From Neoceratodus forsteri (lineage: Eukaryota > Chordata > Ceratodontiformes > Ceratodontidae), in NCBI GenBank assembly GCA_016271365.2, contig CM028132.1, positions 1,183,009,001 through 1,183,073,000 on the forward strand: a DNA stretch of 64,000 bases. The letters run 5' to 3'. Below are positions 42,451 through 53,839 of this stretch, one piece after another. The notes beneath the pieces are model-generated. The model worked only from the letters and a program-made list of their open reading frames with translations, was not told the origin of the DNA and ran no database searches. The position numbers and the translations under genes are program-made. The first letter of the stretch is position 1. The number at the start of each line of letters is the position of its first letter.

Positions 42451-43639
42451 GATAGGGGAGTTTATACCCTAGACATTCCAGGATATGATATGAAGTAGAT
42501 TAGATCCTCTGGTCCCCATTGCTAGAGTATAGTGCCTGGCCCAGTTCATGTTGTGTGAGGGTAAATGTTTTGAGTCAGAAGCCCACGTGGAAGGCTGCAG
42601 CTGGGGGCTAGGCAGGTGCATCTCAGAAAGCACGTGTGTGAACCTGGCTTCTGTATAGAAAAAATGGTTTGGGACTCCCTCCCCTTCCAATACATTTCGG
42701 TATCAGTATGTTAAAGCTTGCGTGAGATATGTAGTAAGCATATCTGAACTGTAGCATGACAGCTGGAAGTCTTGAAAAGATTGGAACTGCAGTCTGAGCC
42801 CGATATGGGCAAGGCGCCTGTGCACCCTTTCTTGGAAACTGCTGATAAACCTCTAAACATGTCAGCTTGACAGAATAAGAGAAGCAAAACAACAATGCAT
42901 GAACAGGTCCTAACATTCTATATAGTCTGATACCCTGAACTTCAAAGACTACATGACATGGAAAAGCAAACAGATGACCTATAGGGAATGAGGATGTTCC
43001 TGTTCCCTACAACAACAGTCTAACTCTAAGCTGGCTAAGATGGCACTGCCGTGGAGCTCTGCGCCTTCTCTTCGGGCTCAGGAAGAGTGGGTCTTTTCAA
43101 AGTATGGGCCCTAATACATGTGGGTAAGAATGGTGGGATAGTCATTATTTGCTTAGCTTATGGTGAGCAGTGTGGGTAGCGGAGCATGACTGGGTCCAAC
43201 AGGTCACTGTGCCCCTTCTGACCCATACTGCAGTGGGGCTGAAGCATCTTGCAGAGGGAGAGTAACAGTATATGAGGTCTGCTATGCAGGGGGATTGCTG
43301 GTGAGAACTGCCTGTTAGCTTTAAGGCTACCTTGTGATGGTTAATCCCTGGAAGGTCAGTCCCTAGAGCCCTTTCTGACCAGCCATCCTTAATGTATGAA
43401 AGGGGTGTAGTACATCAAGTTCTACCTGCTTATGCTGCATGTGTGGTAGGGGAGTTCAGTAATGCATTCCCAAACCTGTAAAGGGTCACCACTCTTTGAG
43501 CTTGACCAGTTGCACAGATCATTTTGTATGCTGAGTTATTTGTCCTCCATGTGCAGTGTTTCGACATCTTGTCTGTACTGCAATCAACTTATGTCATCCT
43601 CTTTGTAACCACATAATCTAACCGGCAGCAATTAATTGT
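42451..43639. other. unassigned DNA
   Basis: The 97-codon minus frame at 42623-42916 has no recognised motif. No RNA gene or repeat is named. Confidence 0.5.
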
Positions 43640-43748
43640 AATTGTAATTGTGTTCTCCACTTCCCATGTCCCCCGGGCCGCACCTGGAAATGAGCCTTGG
43701 CTCAGTGGGCCTCTCTTGGTTACCAAATTTTAAATAAATAAAAATAAT
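43640..43748 (+). mobile_element. L2-type LINE/SINE 3' tail
   Basis: CCGCACCTGGAAATGAGCCT then TTGGTTACCAAATTTTAAAT and (AAAT)n. Similar tails lie at 5710, 24850 and 47885. Confidence 0.65.
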
Positions 43749-43764
43749 AAATGGTATCTTTGGA

Positions 43765-44430
43765 GAGCATTTTGGGATGCTGAAGGACATGCACAAGAAT
43801 CGGCACATTTTGTACACTCTGAGAAGTGAAAAGACTGTATTCAGAGAAAAAAATACTTGTCGCAACGAAAAAGTGCAAACATTTTAAAGGGCAGATTATG
43901 ACGCACAGTGACTAAAGCCCCAGATCAGCAGGCAGAGACTTTTATGGATGACAAAAGTTGTTGATAATTATAGATGTGGGAATGGTGCCACTTGTGACAA
44001 CACCTGCAGACTTTAAAGTAACTAAAAACTGTAAAAGGGAATGAAACAATAGAAATTAGAAATTTATTTAACTGTAAAACGAATCATGTGATCGTAATCA
44101 TCAGATGCCTTTGAGATCTAATTTACTTAGGGAAAACCAAACCTGAATTGAGAAAAAGGATTCCTGAACACAAACATTCTGTTAGGTGTGGGAACATGAG
44201 TTCACCATTGGCTTGTCATTTTAAAGAAACAAATCACAATGTGCCATTGTTGAGATCTTTTTGGAATAGAAAAAGTACATGACCAGCACAAGGTGGGGAC
44301 TAGAAAAAAACACTAATACACAAAGCCCATTGGATTGATAGGTTTTGTGTATTAGATTTAAAAAAAAAAAAATGGCCTCAGTGAAGAACTAGATTGGCAA
44401 CTGGTTCTGTATCAATATATTGTTGTGAGT
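43765..44430 (+). mobile_element. Penelope-like element remnant with GIY-YIG endonuclease domain
   Basis: This is broken coding, too interrupted for a long frame. From 43969: YRCGNGATCDNTCRL (Cys-rich linker). From 44061: FNCKTNHVIVIIRC, stop, DLIYLGKTKPELRKRIPEHK, then MSSPLACHFKETNHNV and LRSFWNRKST. From about 44375: GLSEELDWQLVLYQ. This order (CxxC-type linker, CxxK, IYxGKT, LxxRxxEH, SPxxxHF, GLNEExD) is the GIY-YIG region and C-terminus of endonuclease-bearing Penelope-like retroelements (Neptune/Penelope group), which use the nuclease to cut target DNA. A possible RT-thumb remnant is ILYTLRSEKTVFREKN at about 43803-43850. The RT catalytic core is not seen. Confidence 0.85.
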
Positions 44431-44465
44431 TTAATCCAGTCAGTTTACAAATAGAATAATAGATA

Positions 44466-44599
44466 GGTTCGAGTGAATTACAAGGCTGTAATTCCATCGA
44501 GAGGTTCTGGGGACATAGGTAACCTCGAGCTAGGAAGCTCGAGGATCTCATGTCCCAGAACCTCGAGATGGAATTACAGCCGAGTGATTCACTCGAACC
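44466..44599. mobile_element. Palindromic MITE, TA-flanked
   Basis: 134 bp, almost entirely self-complementary: GGTTCGAGTGAATTACAAGG at left and CGAGTGATTCACTCGAACC at right, with CTGTAATTCCATCGAGAGGT opposite ACCTCGAGATGGAATTACAG. It is flanked by TA on both sides (44464-44465, 44600-44601), as for Tc1/mariner-type non-autonomous elements. It would form a long hairpin. Confidence 0.85.
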
Positions 44600-44811
44600 T
44601 AACTGTTATTTTTTGTAATATATGGATACGAAATGCTGATAAGGTTTTACCTCTGGATTCCTTGTGGGATGGTTCCGTGCTGCTTGTTCTCGCTCTTCAC
44701 TCACATCCCCCCTTCCTGCGTGGAGTCCTGCTTCTCTCTCTCTCAGGAATAAAAAGAAAAGAAACAAAAAAAACTATGCTTTGGACACTAGAAAAGTTGG
44801 TGATCCCAACG

Positions 44812-44895
44812 ATAGTATTACGAGGACCGGAAGTATAGTATTATTGGACCGGAAGTATAGTACTACGGGGACCGGAAGTATAGTATTACGGCACT
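44812..44895. repeat. Short tandem repeat, 22-23-bp unit
   Basis: GGACCGGAAGTATAGTATTA begins at 44824, 44846 and 44869 (spacings 22 and 23), with a partial GATAGTATTACGA before it. Each unit contains CCGGAAGT, the core recognised by ETS-family factors; that is a sequence resemblance only. Confidence 0.85.
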
Positions 44896-47209
44896 GACTA
44901 AGGTATTACAGGGTTTTTTTTGTATGCTTTTTGGGGGTATTATTTTTAAAATCCATATATTACAATATATATACATACACATATATGTACTCTTTGACTC
45001 TTTCAAGAAATCAAGGGTCCAGTCTCCATCCCCCACCCCCCAAAATGCCCCATGGAGCCATACTTTACATATTATGATGAGAAGTAGGTGCATTACCTGT
45101 ACATGAGTAATCAGTGGTATGATACTTTGTAGCACAGAAAATATGTTTTTTTCAAAAAATCGGTATGTGGTAACAACACACTGGTCATGCGCGATTTCAA
45201 CTGGAGGGGGAAGAAGCTCCTATTGGCTTTATAAGAATGCCAGAGCGCATGGCAGAAGGGTATGTGCTGCATTTCAGAAATCCTTGAGTGAGAGGGGCCC
45301 CAACAAAGTTAAAAAACAGAGCAAACATTGTAAGACAGAAATCTTCTTAAAGCAGAACGATTAAATATGGCTCAAGAGCATTTATAAAACATTTTGAAAT
45401 GTACCGAACTACAGATGCATTAGGGAAAATCTTGAGTCAACGGGCAGTACTTTTGCTATCACTAAAGTAAGCACACTGGATATAATAAGTAAGGGTGTCT
45501 TTTTAGCATGAGTTTAAATGAATAATCAGTTTGAATGGTATATTTAAAAGCCTAGTGTTGTGAGACCCTCTCTGACCTCGGTCTGGCTAGTGGAATGCTT
45601 AAAAAGGGAGGAGAAAAAAGGTTAAATGAAGTAGAAGGGAAATGCACAACATAATACTGGCTTTAGAAATAAGCTGGTTTTAATAATAATACGAGTTATT
45701 TAAGCTGAGCATTTATGTTTTGTTAAATAGATATAAATACATTAAGAGGTGAGAATTAAAAAGAAATGTAGCACTTCCGAGAGGGAAAAAAATCCAGACA
45801 ATTGGGTTATGCCCTGAGTCCAGATTCTCTGGTGCAGACCCATGAGGTGGAGTTTTGGCATCTGTCTGGAGGCCTTCTGCCACAGGGAGGGAGGGCACCT
45901 ACTTCCGCTGCATTGCTGCCCCATGGTGGCCCAGGGGGAGGATATGTCATATGGGAAGGAACACGTGGTCCCGCTAGAGTGGCCTTATGTCGGCACGCAC
46001 ATGCTGGCTGGGCAAGTGACGTGGAGATGTCACGTGCCCAGAGTGGTGCTAGCAGGGGAGTTCCAAAGGTAGGTTGGGTCTCACCCTCCCTTCTGACTGC
46101 CCTGATAGATGCCTTGTCAGGTGACTTCTCAGGACCACACCATGGGGAGGGATAAGGGAGGGTGGGGGAGGATACCTCAGCAGCACCAAGTAGATGAAGG
46201 TGCCCTTCCCCCCACACTACAGTAGGGTCCTTCCAATTCCTCTCATGCCTCACTGTCTCTACCTCTCAGGCTGTGGAACTGTGGGGGGGAGCTGGTATCC
46301 AACTTGCTGGGACAAGCTTTGGGTTATGGTTTTGGTGTCTGGAGAGAATATCGAGCAGAGGATAGTGGCACATTGGAATATCGGAGGACTCCTATGGTGG
46401 ACAGAAGGGCTTGAGCAGGTGGAAGGAGGACCTGGCAGCTGGCCAGGAAAAATGAGTGCAAAAATAGAAAGGAAAAAAAAAAAAAGAAAATGGAGTTTGT
46501 CATGTTTAATTAAAAAAAAATGTGTATATATTTTTACAGTTTCACATGATAATCTTGATGAAACAAAGTACGCTACTTTGCAAAACTTTAACTTAGTGTA
46601 TTCTTTGCGGAAATAGATGCTAAGAAAATAAGAGAATAAAAATTAATTTGTTGAAAAACATAAGTTTGGTGAGTGGGTCCTAAACTTATTTGAAAACCAC
46701 CTGACCCCTGACTCATCAGCAACCTGGAACAATCCTTCTGATGCCTGCAAATGCTCTGGACTATCCTTCTCCATCGTCAACATCGTCTTAGGAGACCCTT
46801 CGTGGGCCAGTCAGAATGTACCCGTCACTGTGGTCCCACTGTGCTGGGGTAGGCCACAGAGCTCTACTGACATTGAACAGTGGATCTGGATTGGAACTGT
46901 ACGAGAGAAAGTTACGAGTGTGTGAGGGGCATCATGACCAGAGGGCAGATAAATGAGAAAAAAAGCAGAGGAGGTATATTGTGGAGACAGAGCTGAATAA
47001 AGAATTCATTGTATGTTTTTTTTTTTTGTAATTAAAAAAATAGATAAAACATGATTTGTTCCTTTTAAAATGAGACCATACACTTTAAAATTAATTGAAA
47101 AAGGCCTCAGACTGCTCTGTGGAGGTGGTCACCCTTAATATAATGTTGGCCATTTGCCACTGAATCGGGGGGATATTAATGATATTCCATCAAGGAGAAC
47201 CACTGTCTT
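44896..47209. other. unassigned DNA, GC-richer at 45800-46300
   Basis: No gene recognised. The 148-codon minus frame at 45807-46253 and the 140-codon plus frame at 46194-46616 show no domain and contain low-complexity runs. An A-run is at 46471-46485 and a T-run at 47017-47028. Confidence 0.5.
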
Positions 47210-47310
47210 TATGAAGTTTTATAGTGCACATTTAATACAGAGTCTCACAAAACGCTTTACATAGCAATCCTTATAAACAAATGAATAGAAATGAGCAAGT
47301 TATAATAAGG
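47210..47310 (-). mobile_element. L2 3' end fragment
   Basis: The plus strand AAGTTTTATAGTGCACATTT then AAAACGCTTTACATAGCAAT parallels the L2 3' ends at 37315-37375 (TTTATGTAGCGC.. GCGCTTAACAAT) and 49470. Confidence 0.6.
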
Positions 47311-49454
47311 AAAATGTAGCTAGGACAGTATATTACTATATTGTTATTTTGCTATTATATTATTAGAATATTGCTAAAGATTTCTTTGTAGGCATTTGCT
47401 GTTTTGATACCATCTGGGCAGTTTGCACACTGAATGCAGATAGAATGGTGAAGAAGCAAAGCAGAAACAGATGAGTAAATGACAACTTGAGCTGTCGTTT
47501 TCATTGCCTGCCTGCTGCAGGCCAGCACTTAACTCTCGGCAGTTTTATAAATTGTTTAATTTCAGTGTAGACGAAACCTTAAGTGGTAGTTGAGATTTAT
47601 GTGCTACCCTAGCGCCAGTTTTCAAGCCTGGTTTTACTCAAGCCCACATCTTAGTCCATAGCTATGACTACGGAGGATTAGACTTAAAATCATGAGGTAG
47701 AATGAGCCCTACTCTGGCATCATAGCATGCTCATAGTTCATACAAATGTCTGCTACAAAAACAGGTTCTGATTGTGAGGAATAGAAGATCCTTGACAATC
47801 TTTCAAACTGCTTGCTAAACAGTGTTAGGTTTAATTTAACCAAACACGTACATAATGTCCAACTGCCTGCACAACAGCAGCATAGCCGCCTACCATACTT
47901 GCTCCCCGGTACACCTGGAAAGCAGCTTTGACTCAGTGTGCTTTTCCCAGTCAAAACTGTAGAAATAAACTTTTTGGGAGTGAGCCCTCTGGTGGTGAGG
48001 GTAAATGGAAAAAGTGAGCCGCTTGTAGGGCAGATGAAGTCCTGCCCAGGCTCCTATGGCCTTCTTAGTTCCCACTCCTCCCTGACTCCAGAACACTCCG
48101 ACCTCCATGGTGGCTGCCTGGATATGGGACTGCGCCTGCCAGTGGCACTGAAGGCAAGACCCTACCCCAAGGGGTAGTCTAGGGGAGAAGCAGGGATGCA
48201 TTCAGGGGTCAATATAGAGGTGGGCAAGCCAGGAAGTTTTCAACTAGAGCCAGGCCAGAGCTGAGCCAGGGGTATGACTTGACTCTACGAGGCAAAACAC
48301 GAGCCGAGCCATAGCTTCTGCAGGTATTTCTCTGCAAAGGAGTTGAACATTTCAGACACTATACTAACTGCTCAGGCTGACAAAAATGCTTACTTTGACC
48401 ATTACTGGCTTGGCTTGACTTTGGCTCTCAATTGCTTATATAGGTTGAACCTGCTCTGGTCTGCCCACCTCTGGGTCAGTGTGGGCCACTGCTGGATGGT
48501 GCTCTGGGGCCCAGGCAGGTGGCTAATGAAAATGGCACAAGAAGAAAACTAAAACTTAAATTGTGTCTGTCATTTATTGCAGATAATGTCCAGTTGCAAG
48601 AGTTGAGGTCAAAGCCAAAGACTTCATTAGGCCCAGCCAATGATTTAAAATTGTTTTTAAAGCCAGTGATTAATGCAGTGGCACAGAGTCAGATATGACT
48701 ATTACAATGGTGGTGGGGGGGCACAGAGCGGCAGGATGGCCACAATGCCGCTCTGCTCCCTGCAGCTCTAGCTCTGAAGTGGCATTCAGAGGTTTACTCT
48801 TTTGGTTTTATCTTATTTTAAAGTTTTTTTTTAAATCGGTGAATGAAACCTACGCTGCTTTTGGCTGCTTTTAGCTGATGCAGCATTGTTTTTGTTTGTC
48901 GGTATCACAATTCAGCAGTTTGTAGTCGATAACAACATTTTGGATCAGCGTTGGGTCGGTGAGCTGATGAATTAAGTTTGGCTCTTAGTTTTCGAAACAG
49001 CCAAAATCGGTCTATTGACTTAGATGCTTAAATGCTAGCTCACCTTTTTTTTAATTTTTTTCCTTGCCTGCACTAAGGTATTAAGGCTAAGGAAACGCAC
49101 TTTACTTTTGGCATATTTAAGGCAGGCTGGCTGCGGTGCTGGTCTTTTGTGATTTGTGAGCCTTGCAGCTGGTGAGTTTCTGAATTGTTTTCAGACAGCC
49201 CTGGTACCTCATGCCGTTGAATTTAACAAAATAAACAAAACAGCACTTCAAGCAGTTGGTAATATATTATCCTGGAATACCTTGGAGAGAGCCCTTGTCC
49301 ACAGCCTCAGCGTTTGGATTTTGGCCGGCATCCAGTATGGAGAAGGGAGTTTTTGGTCTGCTGATTGGTTTCAGAGATAGGATCTCCCTTGGTGCTGAAA
49401 TGCTTGTTTTGCCTGTGCAGAGGTATGCTGATGTTGCCTGGGGGGGGTGGATTA
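47311..49454. other. unassigned DNA with one L2-type tail
   Basis: 47885-47970 (GGTACACCTGGAAAGCAGCT, CCCAGTCAAAACTGTAGAAA, TAAAC) is a plus-strand tail remnant. The rest, including 48200-49440, shows no recognised gene. Confidence 0.5.
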
Positions 49455-49905
49455 CCAGTTTTTTAATAAATAATAAACTTTATTTTTATGGTGCCTTTCC
49501 AAAGACAAGGTGCCACACACAATTTAAAAACATACACATATTACACACATTACAGCACCTTAGTTAATATGACACACATCTGAACAAACTTCTAAAATTA
49601 AGATAAATACAACCAATCAATTAGTCGCCTAAGATGGGTTTTTAGTGCTTGTTTAAAGCCCTCCATGGTCACGCACTCACGCAACTGGCAGGGTAGAGAA
49701 ATCCAGAGAGAAGGGGCCACATGCATAAATGCCCGGGCCCCAGAAGATCTTAAACACACTCTCGAAATCTCTAGCAACCCCTCGCCAGCTGAGCGGAGCC
49801 ATCGCTCGGGGTGGTAAGGTACTAGAAGCTCTTTCAGGTAGTCCGGGCCCTGTCTGTATAGGGCTTTATAAGTCAGAAGACTGACTTTAAAGGTGACCTA
49901 TGTGA
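49455..49905 (-). mobile_element. L2 LINE 3' end, RT C-terminus
   Basis: The plus-strand start is TTTAATAAATAATAAACTTT then TTTTATGGTGCCTTTCC. The minus-strand reading gives YKALYRQGPDYLKELLV-like, SAGEGLLEISR-like, and SLWISLPCQLRECVT with FKQALKTHL. It is closely related to 27235-27785. 5'-truncated. Confidence 0.82.
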
Positions 49906-50914
49906 CCCTAAAGTTACTGCACTCAGTGGAGCAACTTGTGTTGACTTTACAGGTGTGCCTGTTCCTGGAGTTGTTGAAGGAAAGCTGGAGGAGGTGTGCC
50001 TGGTATGCTTGGAAGCAGTGCAGAGAGCGCCTGCCCCGAAGAACTCATTGGAAGCAAGCAACGCTTGTCTGCTTTAGAAACGCTTGTGGTTCAGACAGAT
50101 TCTATGGATTCCTCTGTCTGCAGCATGCAGCTAAATTGGATACCTTTTTATGTTTGCTTGCACGCATGTGCAAGAAACATAGTGCCATCAACGGAGATTT
50201 CGAAGGTGTGTCACCTCCTCCTCCAATTCAGGCAGCCAGCTGGCAGATGCGGCCCCTGTAAGCCAATGCATTTTGGAGCTGTCTATGACACGCTCCAAAA
50301 TGCAGTGGCATACAGTTGAAAGGAGAATACGGCTTCAGTGAGAGCAGCGATAAGAAGCTGCTCACGGCGCAGCTCCCTCCAACCGCAGGCGCGCTCCGCA
50401 TCGCAGCAGGCAGCCGGGTGCCCAATCCCGCCGGCTGCGCTTGCATCGCCTCCTCCCCCTTCCCAGTATTTGGTGCCACGCTGGGGCCCACCGCAGCGTG
50501 GCAATCAATACTTTTGCCGACGGGGTGCCCAACCCCATCGGCTGAACCCCCAGCCTCTTGTGCCACGCTGGGAGCCCACCCCAGCGGCAAACGCCCAAGA
50601 TGTTTTTTGCCGACGGGGTGCCCAATCCCCATCGGCTGAACGCCCCAAGTCGTTGTGCCACGCTGGTAGCCCACCCCAGCGTGGCAAGCGGTCCCGCGAT
50701 GTTTTTTTTTTTCACCTGTAAAACAAAAACTGTCCCACGGCGCTGCCTCCCGAACCCCTCCCACAACCCGCACTCACCCACTGCGCATCTAGCCTCCCCA
50801 CACCCCCCACCCCATACTTACACTCCGACTCACGCGACGATCTTCGTGGACTGGGAACACGCCTGCACTCTTCAAAGCCGCCACGAACTGAGGAAATGCT
50901 GGTAAGCTGTATAA
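49906..50914. other. unassigned DNA, GC-rich from 50330
   Basis: A short inverted repeat, ATGCATTTTGGAGC (about 50266) against GCTCCAAAATGCAGT (about 50292), would form a hairpin. 50380-50870 is GC- and CpG-rich and includes the tandem repeat listed next. Several long frames on both strands reflect composition and repetition, not a known protein. Confidence 0.5.
50474..50712. repeat. GC-rich tandem repeat, about 87-95-bp unit
   Basis: TGCCACGCTGG starts units at 50474, 50561 and 50656. Each unit also carries CCCACC.CAGCG, GCCGACGGGGTGCCCAA and CCATCGGCTGAAC. The halves TGCCACGCTGG and CAGCGTGGCA are mutually complementary, so each unit can fold. Confidence 0.8.
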
Positions 50915-52945
50915 TGGGCTAGATAGAGGGGTTCAACTTTATTGCATATCTCAGGTATGTTTTTGGTTTTCAAATCCAACATGGAGTTTTATCTTTTCTC
51001 ATGAATGATGTCAGTGTCATGGCGATTGGTTCAGGGGTGATTTCGCGCAGTGACTGCAAATCACCCTTCGACTGAATACCGCCATGACAGTGACATCATT
51101 CATGAGAAGGGGCCCAAACCCTCATGTTGAAAATTTGCGCAAAATTCCAAAATAACTGTTTGACGAGCGTATGCTATGCAGTTCTCACGCAGGCTCGTAA
51201 GTTCGCAATTTCAATATTTTCACTCCAGATTTTCAACATTGCCATTTCACCACACTGTCTTATGAGTAGTATAGCTGTCATTTTTCACATCTCACCCAAA
51301 ATGTGTTTCCGCCCTTATAGCGCAGAATGGCGCAGTCGGTGTGCGAAATCAATGTACGGGACAAATTATGAAAATCACAGTGACACTGTTCATGAGCAGA
51401 AGTCTTGAAATGACTATGTTGAAAATTTGGTGAAAAAATTCCTAAAAATGACTGTTTTATGAGTGTGCATTGCGCAGTTCCTACGCACGCTCATAGGTTT
51501 GCGAATTTTCAATATTTCCACTCCAGATTTTCAACATTGCCATTTTTCCACACCTTCTTATGAGCAGTACAGCTGTCATTTTTCACATCTCACCCAAAAC
51601 GTGTTTCCGCCCATGTAGCTTGTTGCAATGGCTAGTCATGAAACTCAGTGTATGGACACATTAAGGAAATCACAGTGTCACTGTTCATGAGCAGAGATCT
51701 TAAAATGGCAATGTTGAAAATTTGGTGACATAATTCCTAAAATGACTTTTACAGTGTGCATTGCACAGTTCCCTGCTCGTGGGTTTGCTGAATTTTCAAT
51801 ATTTCCACTCCAGATTTCCAACATTGCCATTTTCCACACCTCCTTATGAGCAGTACAGCTGTCATTTTTCACATCCTGCCCAAAACGTGTTTCGCACATG
51901 TAGCGCATAATGGCGCTTGTCGGTGTTCAAGCTCAATGTATGGGACACATTAACAAAACCACAGTGACACTGTTCATGAGCAGAGGTCTTAAAATGGCTA
52001 TGTTGAAAACTTGGTGGAAAATGCCTAGAAATGACTTTTACGGAGCGCATGCTTGCACAGTTCCTATGCATGCTCGTAAGTTTGCAAATTTAATATTTTC
52101 ACTCCAGATTTTCAACATGTCCATTTTATTAAACTTCCTTATGAACAGTACAGCTGCAATTTTTCATATGTCACCCAAAATGTGTTTACGCACATGTAGC
52201 ACAATGGTGCTGTTGGTGTGCGAAAGCAATGTTTAGGACAGACTAAGAAAATCACAGTTACACTGTTCATGAGCAGAGGTCTTAAAATGGCTATGTTGAA
52301 AATTTGGTGACAAAAGTCCATAAAATGACTGTGTTACGAGTGAGCATTGTGCAGTTTCCACGCATCCTCGTTAGTTCATGACTTTGTAATATTTTCAGTC
52401 CAGATTTTCACTAGTGCCATTTTTCAACACTTCCTTATGAACAGTACAGCTGCCATTTTTCACAACATGGCCGAAGTGTCTTTTCACACTTTCAGTGCAG
52501 AGATGCGTGGTCGCTGTCGGAAATCATTGTTCGGCACAGATAAAGAAAATCACAGTGACACTGTTCATGATCGGAGGCACCAAAATGCCTGAGTTGACAA
52601 TCTGCTATAAAATATCCCCAACCTACTTATATAACGGGTGTGATGCACAGTTTCTATGTACGCTCGTGACTTCACCATTTTTTTAAATATTTTTACTACA
52701 CACTTGCAACATAGCCATTTTTACACCTCCCCATGAAAGAGTACAGCTGTCATTTTTTACAGCCTGTTCGGAATATTTTTGCACCTGTGGTGCTAAATCC
52801 CGTAGTCACTGTGCATAAGCAGCTTTCGGCTACCAAACTGATATTCCCCTGTTCATGAGGTGGTGTACAAACAAGCATGTTGAAAATTTGGAGTTAAAAT
52901 ACCAACGAATGCCTGAGGTATTAGGCTTTTCAACTAAATCGCCCA
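50915..52945. repeat. About 2-kb unit: roughly 290-bp tandem repeats between inverted ends
   Basis: The word TGTTGAAAATTTG or its variant recurs at 51126, 51417, 51712, 52001, 52294, 52592 and 52878 (spacings 286-298). Each unit also has CTCCAGATTTTCAACAT, ATGAGCAGTACAGCTGTCAT, CACCCAAAA.GTGTTT and CACAGTGACACTGTTCATGA. The left edge has an inverted repeat (50996-51024 against 51080-51108, around GGGGTGATTT/AAATCACCC). The outer flanks 50935-50985 and the complement of 52878-52935 look alike (TCTCAGGTATG against CCTCAGGCATT). No coding seen. Confidence 0.82.
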
Positions 52946-53320
52946 ACCCTATAGAGAATGAAAGGAATCAGGGGTGACTTGGGATTCTTGCCTGTGATGC
53001 TCATACCATTCCACACCCTGCAGTCACTGAGAGGCATCGAGGTATGCCTTGACTCTTCGGCCCCAAACTTCACCCATTCTCTCCATATTGCACCCATCTC
53101 ACCATATTTCCTAATGAAATGGGTGCGACAAGGGCCAAAGACCCCAAGGAACACGTTGACACTTGTCGTCTTCTGCAGAGTGGGGTGTGGTGAAATGGCG
53201 TGGCCGTTATGCCTGACGACCCAAATGCACACCCCAATGCCTGTCACTCTCTGCAGGGTGGTGGTGGGGTTGGCTTCAGTTCAATACTTCATTGCCATTC
53301 CTATTATGCAGCTCTGTAAC
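52946..53320. repeat. GC-richer repetitive segment adjoining the tandem array
   Basis: It contains repeated words: CCACACCCTGCAGTCACT, TCTTCTGCAGAGTGGGGTGT and TCTCTGCAGGGTGGTGGTGG, plus CATCGAGGTATGCC. It looks like degenerate tandem units. The frames on both strands have no recognised domain. Confidence 0.45.
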
Positions 53321-53835
53321 TTCTACACTACCACTGCCAATGCCAGTAAGCAAACATTCGGCATTGACAAATGCTTGTTACCGCTTTATTAGACTGTCGA
53401 TTTTGACTAATGGAATGTTGTAAGGAAATACACAAGTGCTTATTTTTTGGATATTACCACCAAAGGACTCCTAGACAGGGAGCTGATTGTTATATTTTCT
53501 AACATCCTGAAGTCAAAATATTTGCTTAACTGAGTGATATTTGCATGCTCTTTCCACCTATATATTTATCTCGGGCACAAATTAAACCACTGTTGATCTT
53601 ATTCCTGGTGTGCAAGGCAAAAATATCTGTTTGAGTGGAACATAAACGCTCCCAACGCTCTTGATCAGTTGAAAATTTCTCCCTTACATGTTTCGTGAGA
53701 TGTTAGCTCTGGCATTAGGGCTTTTAGGAGTTTCTTGTGACTGTGACAGGATGTGCCTAGGAATTAATTGTACTTTAATGTATAGCTCCTTTAGTCTGCT
53801 TTTATTTTATTTATTTTTTTGATATTTCTATTTTT
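53321..53835. other. unassigned DNA
   Basis: No gene or clear repeat recognised. Confidence 0.5.
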
Positions 53836-53839
53836 CCTC

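Noticed and set aside
45807..46253. 148-codon minus frame in a GC-richer stretch
   Set aside because: No motif, no splice or start context I can support; left as unassigned.
50228..50773. 181-codon minus frame and several overlapping frames
   Set aside because: Produced by a GC-rich tandem repeat read in several frames; repetitive peptide, no domain.
51126..52905. CRISPR-like array
   Set aside because: The unit is about 290 bp with no short conserved repeat alternating with unique spacers, and the DNA is eukaryotic.
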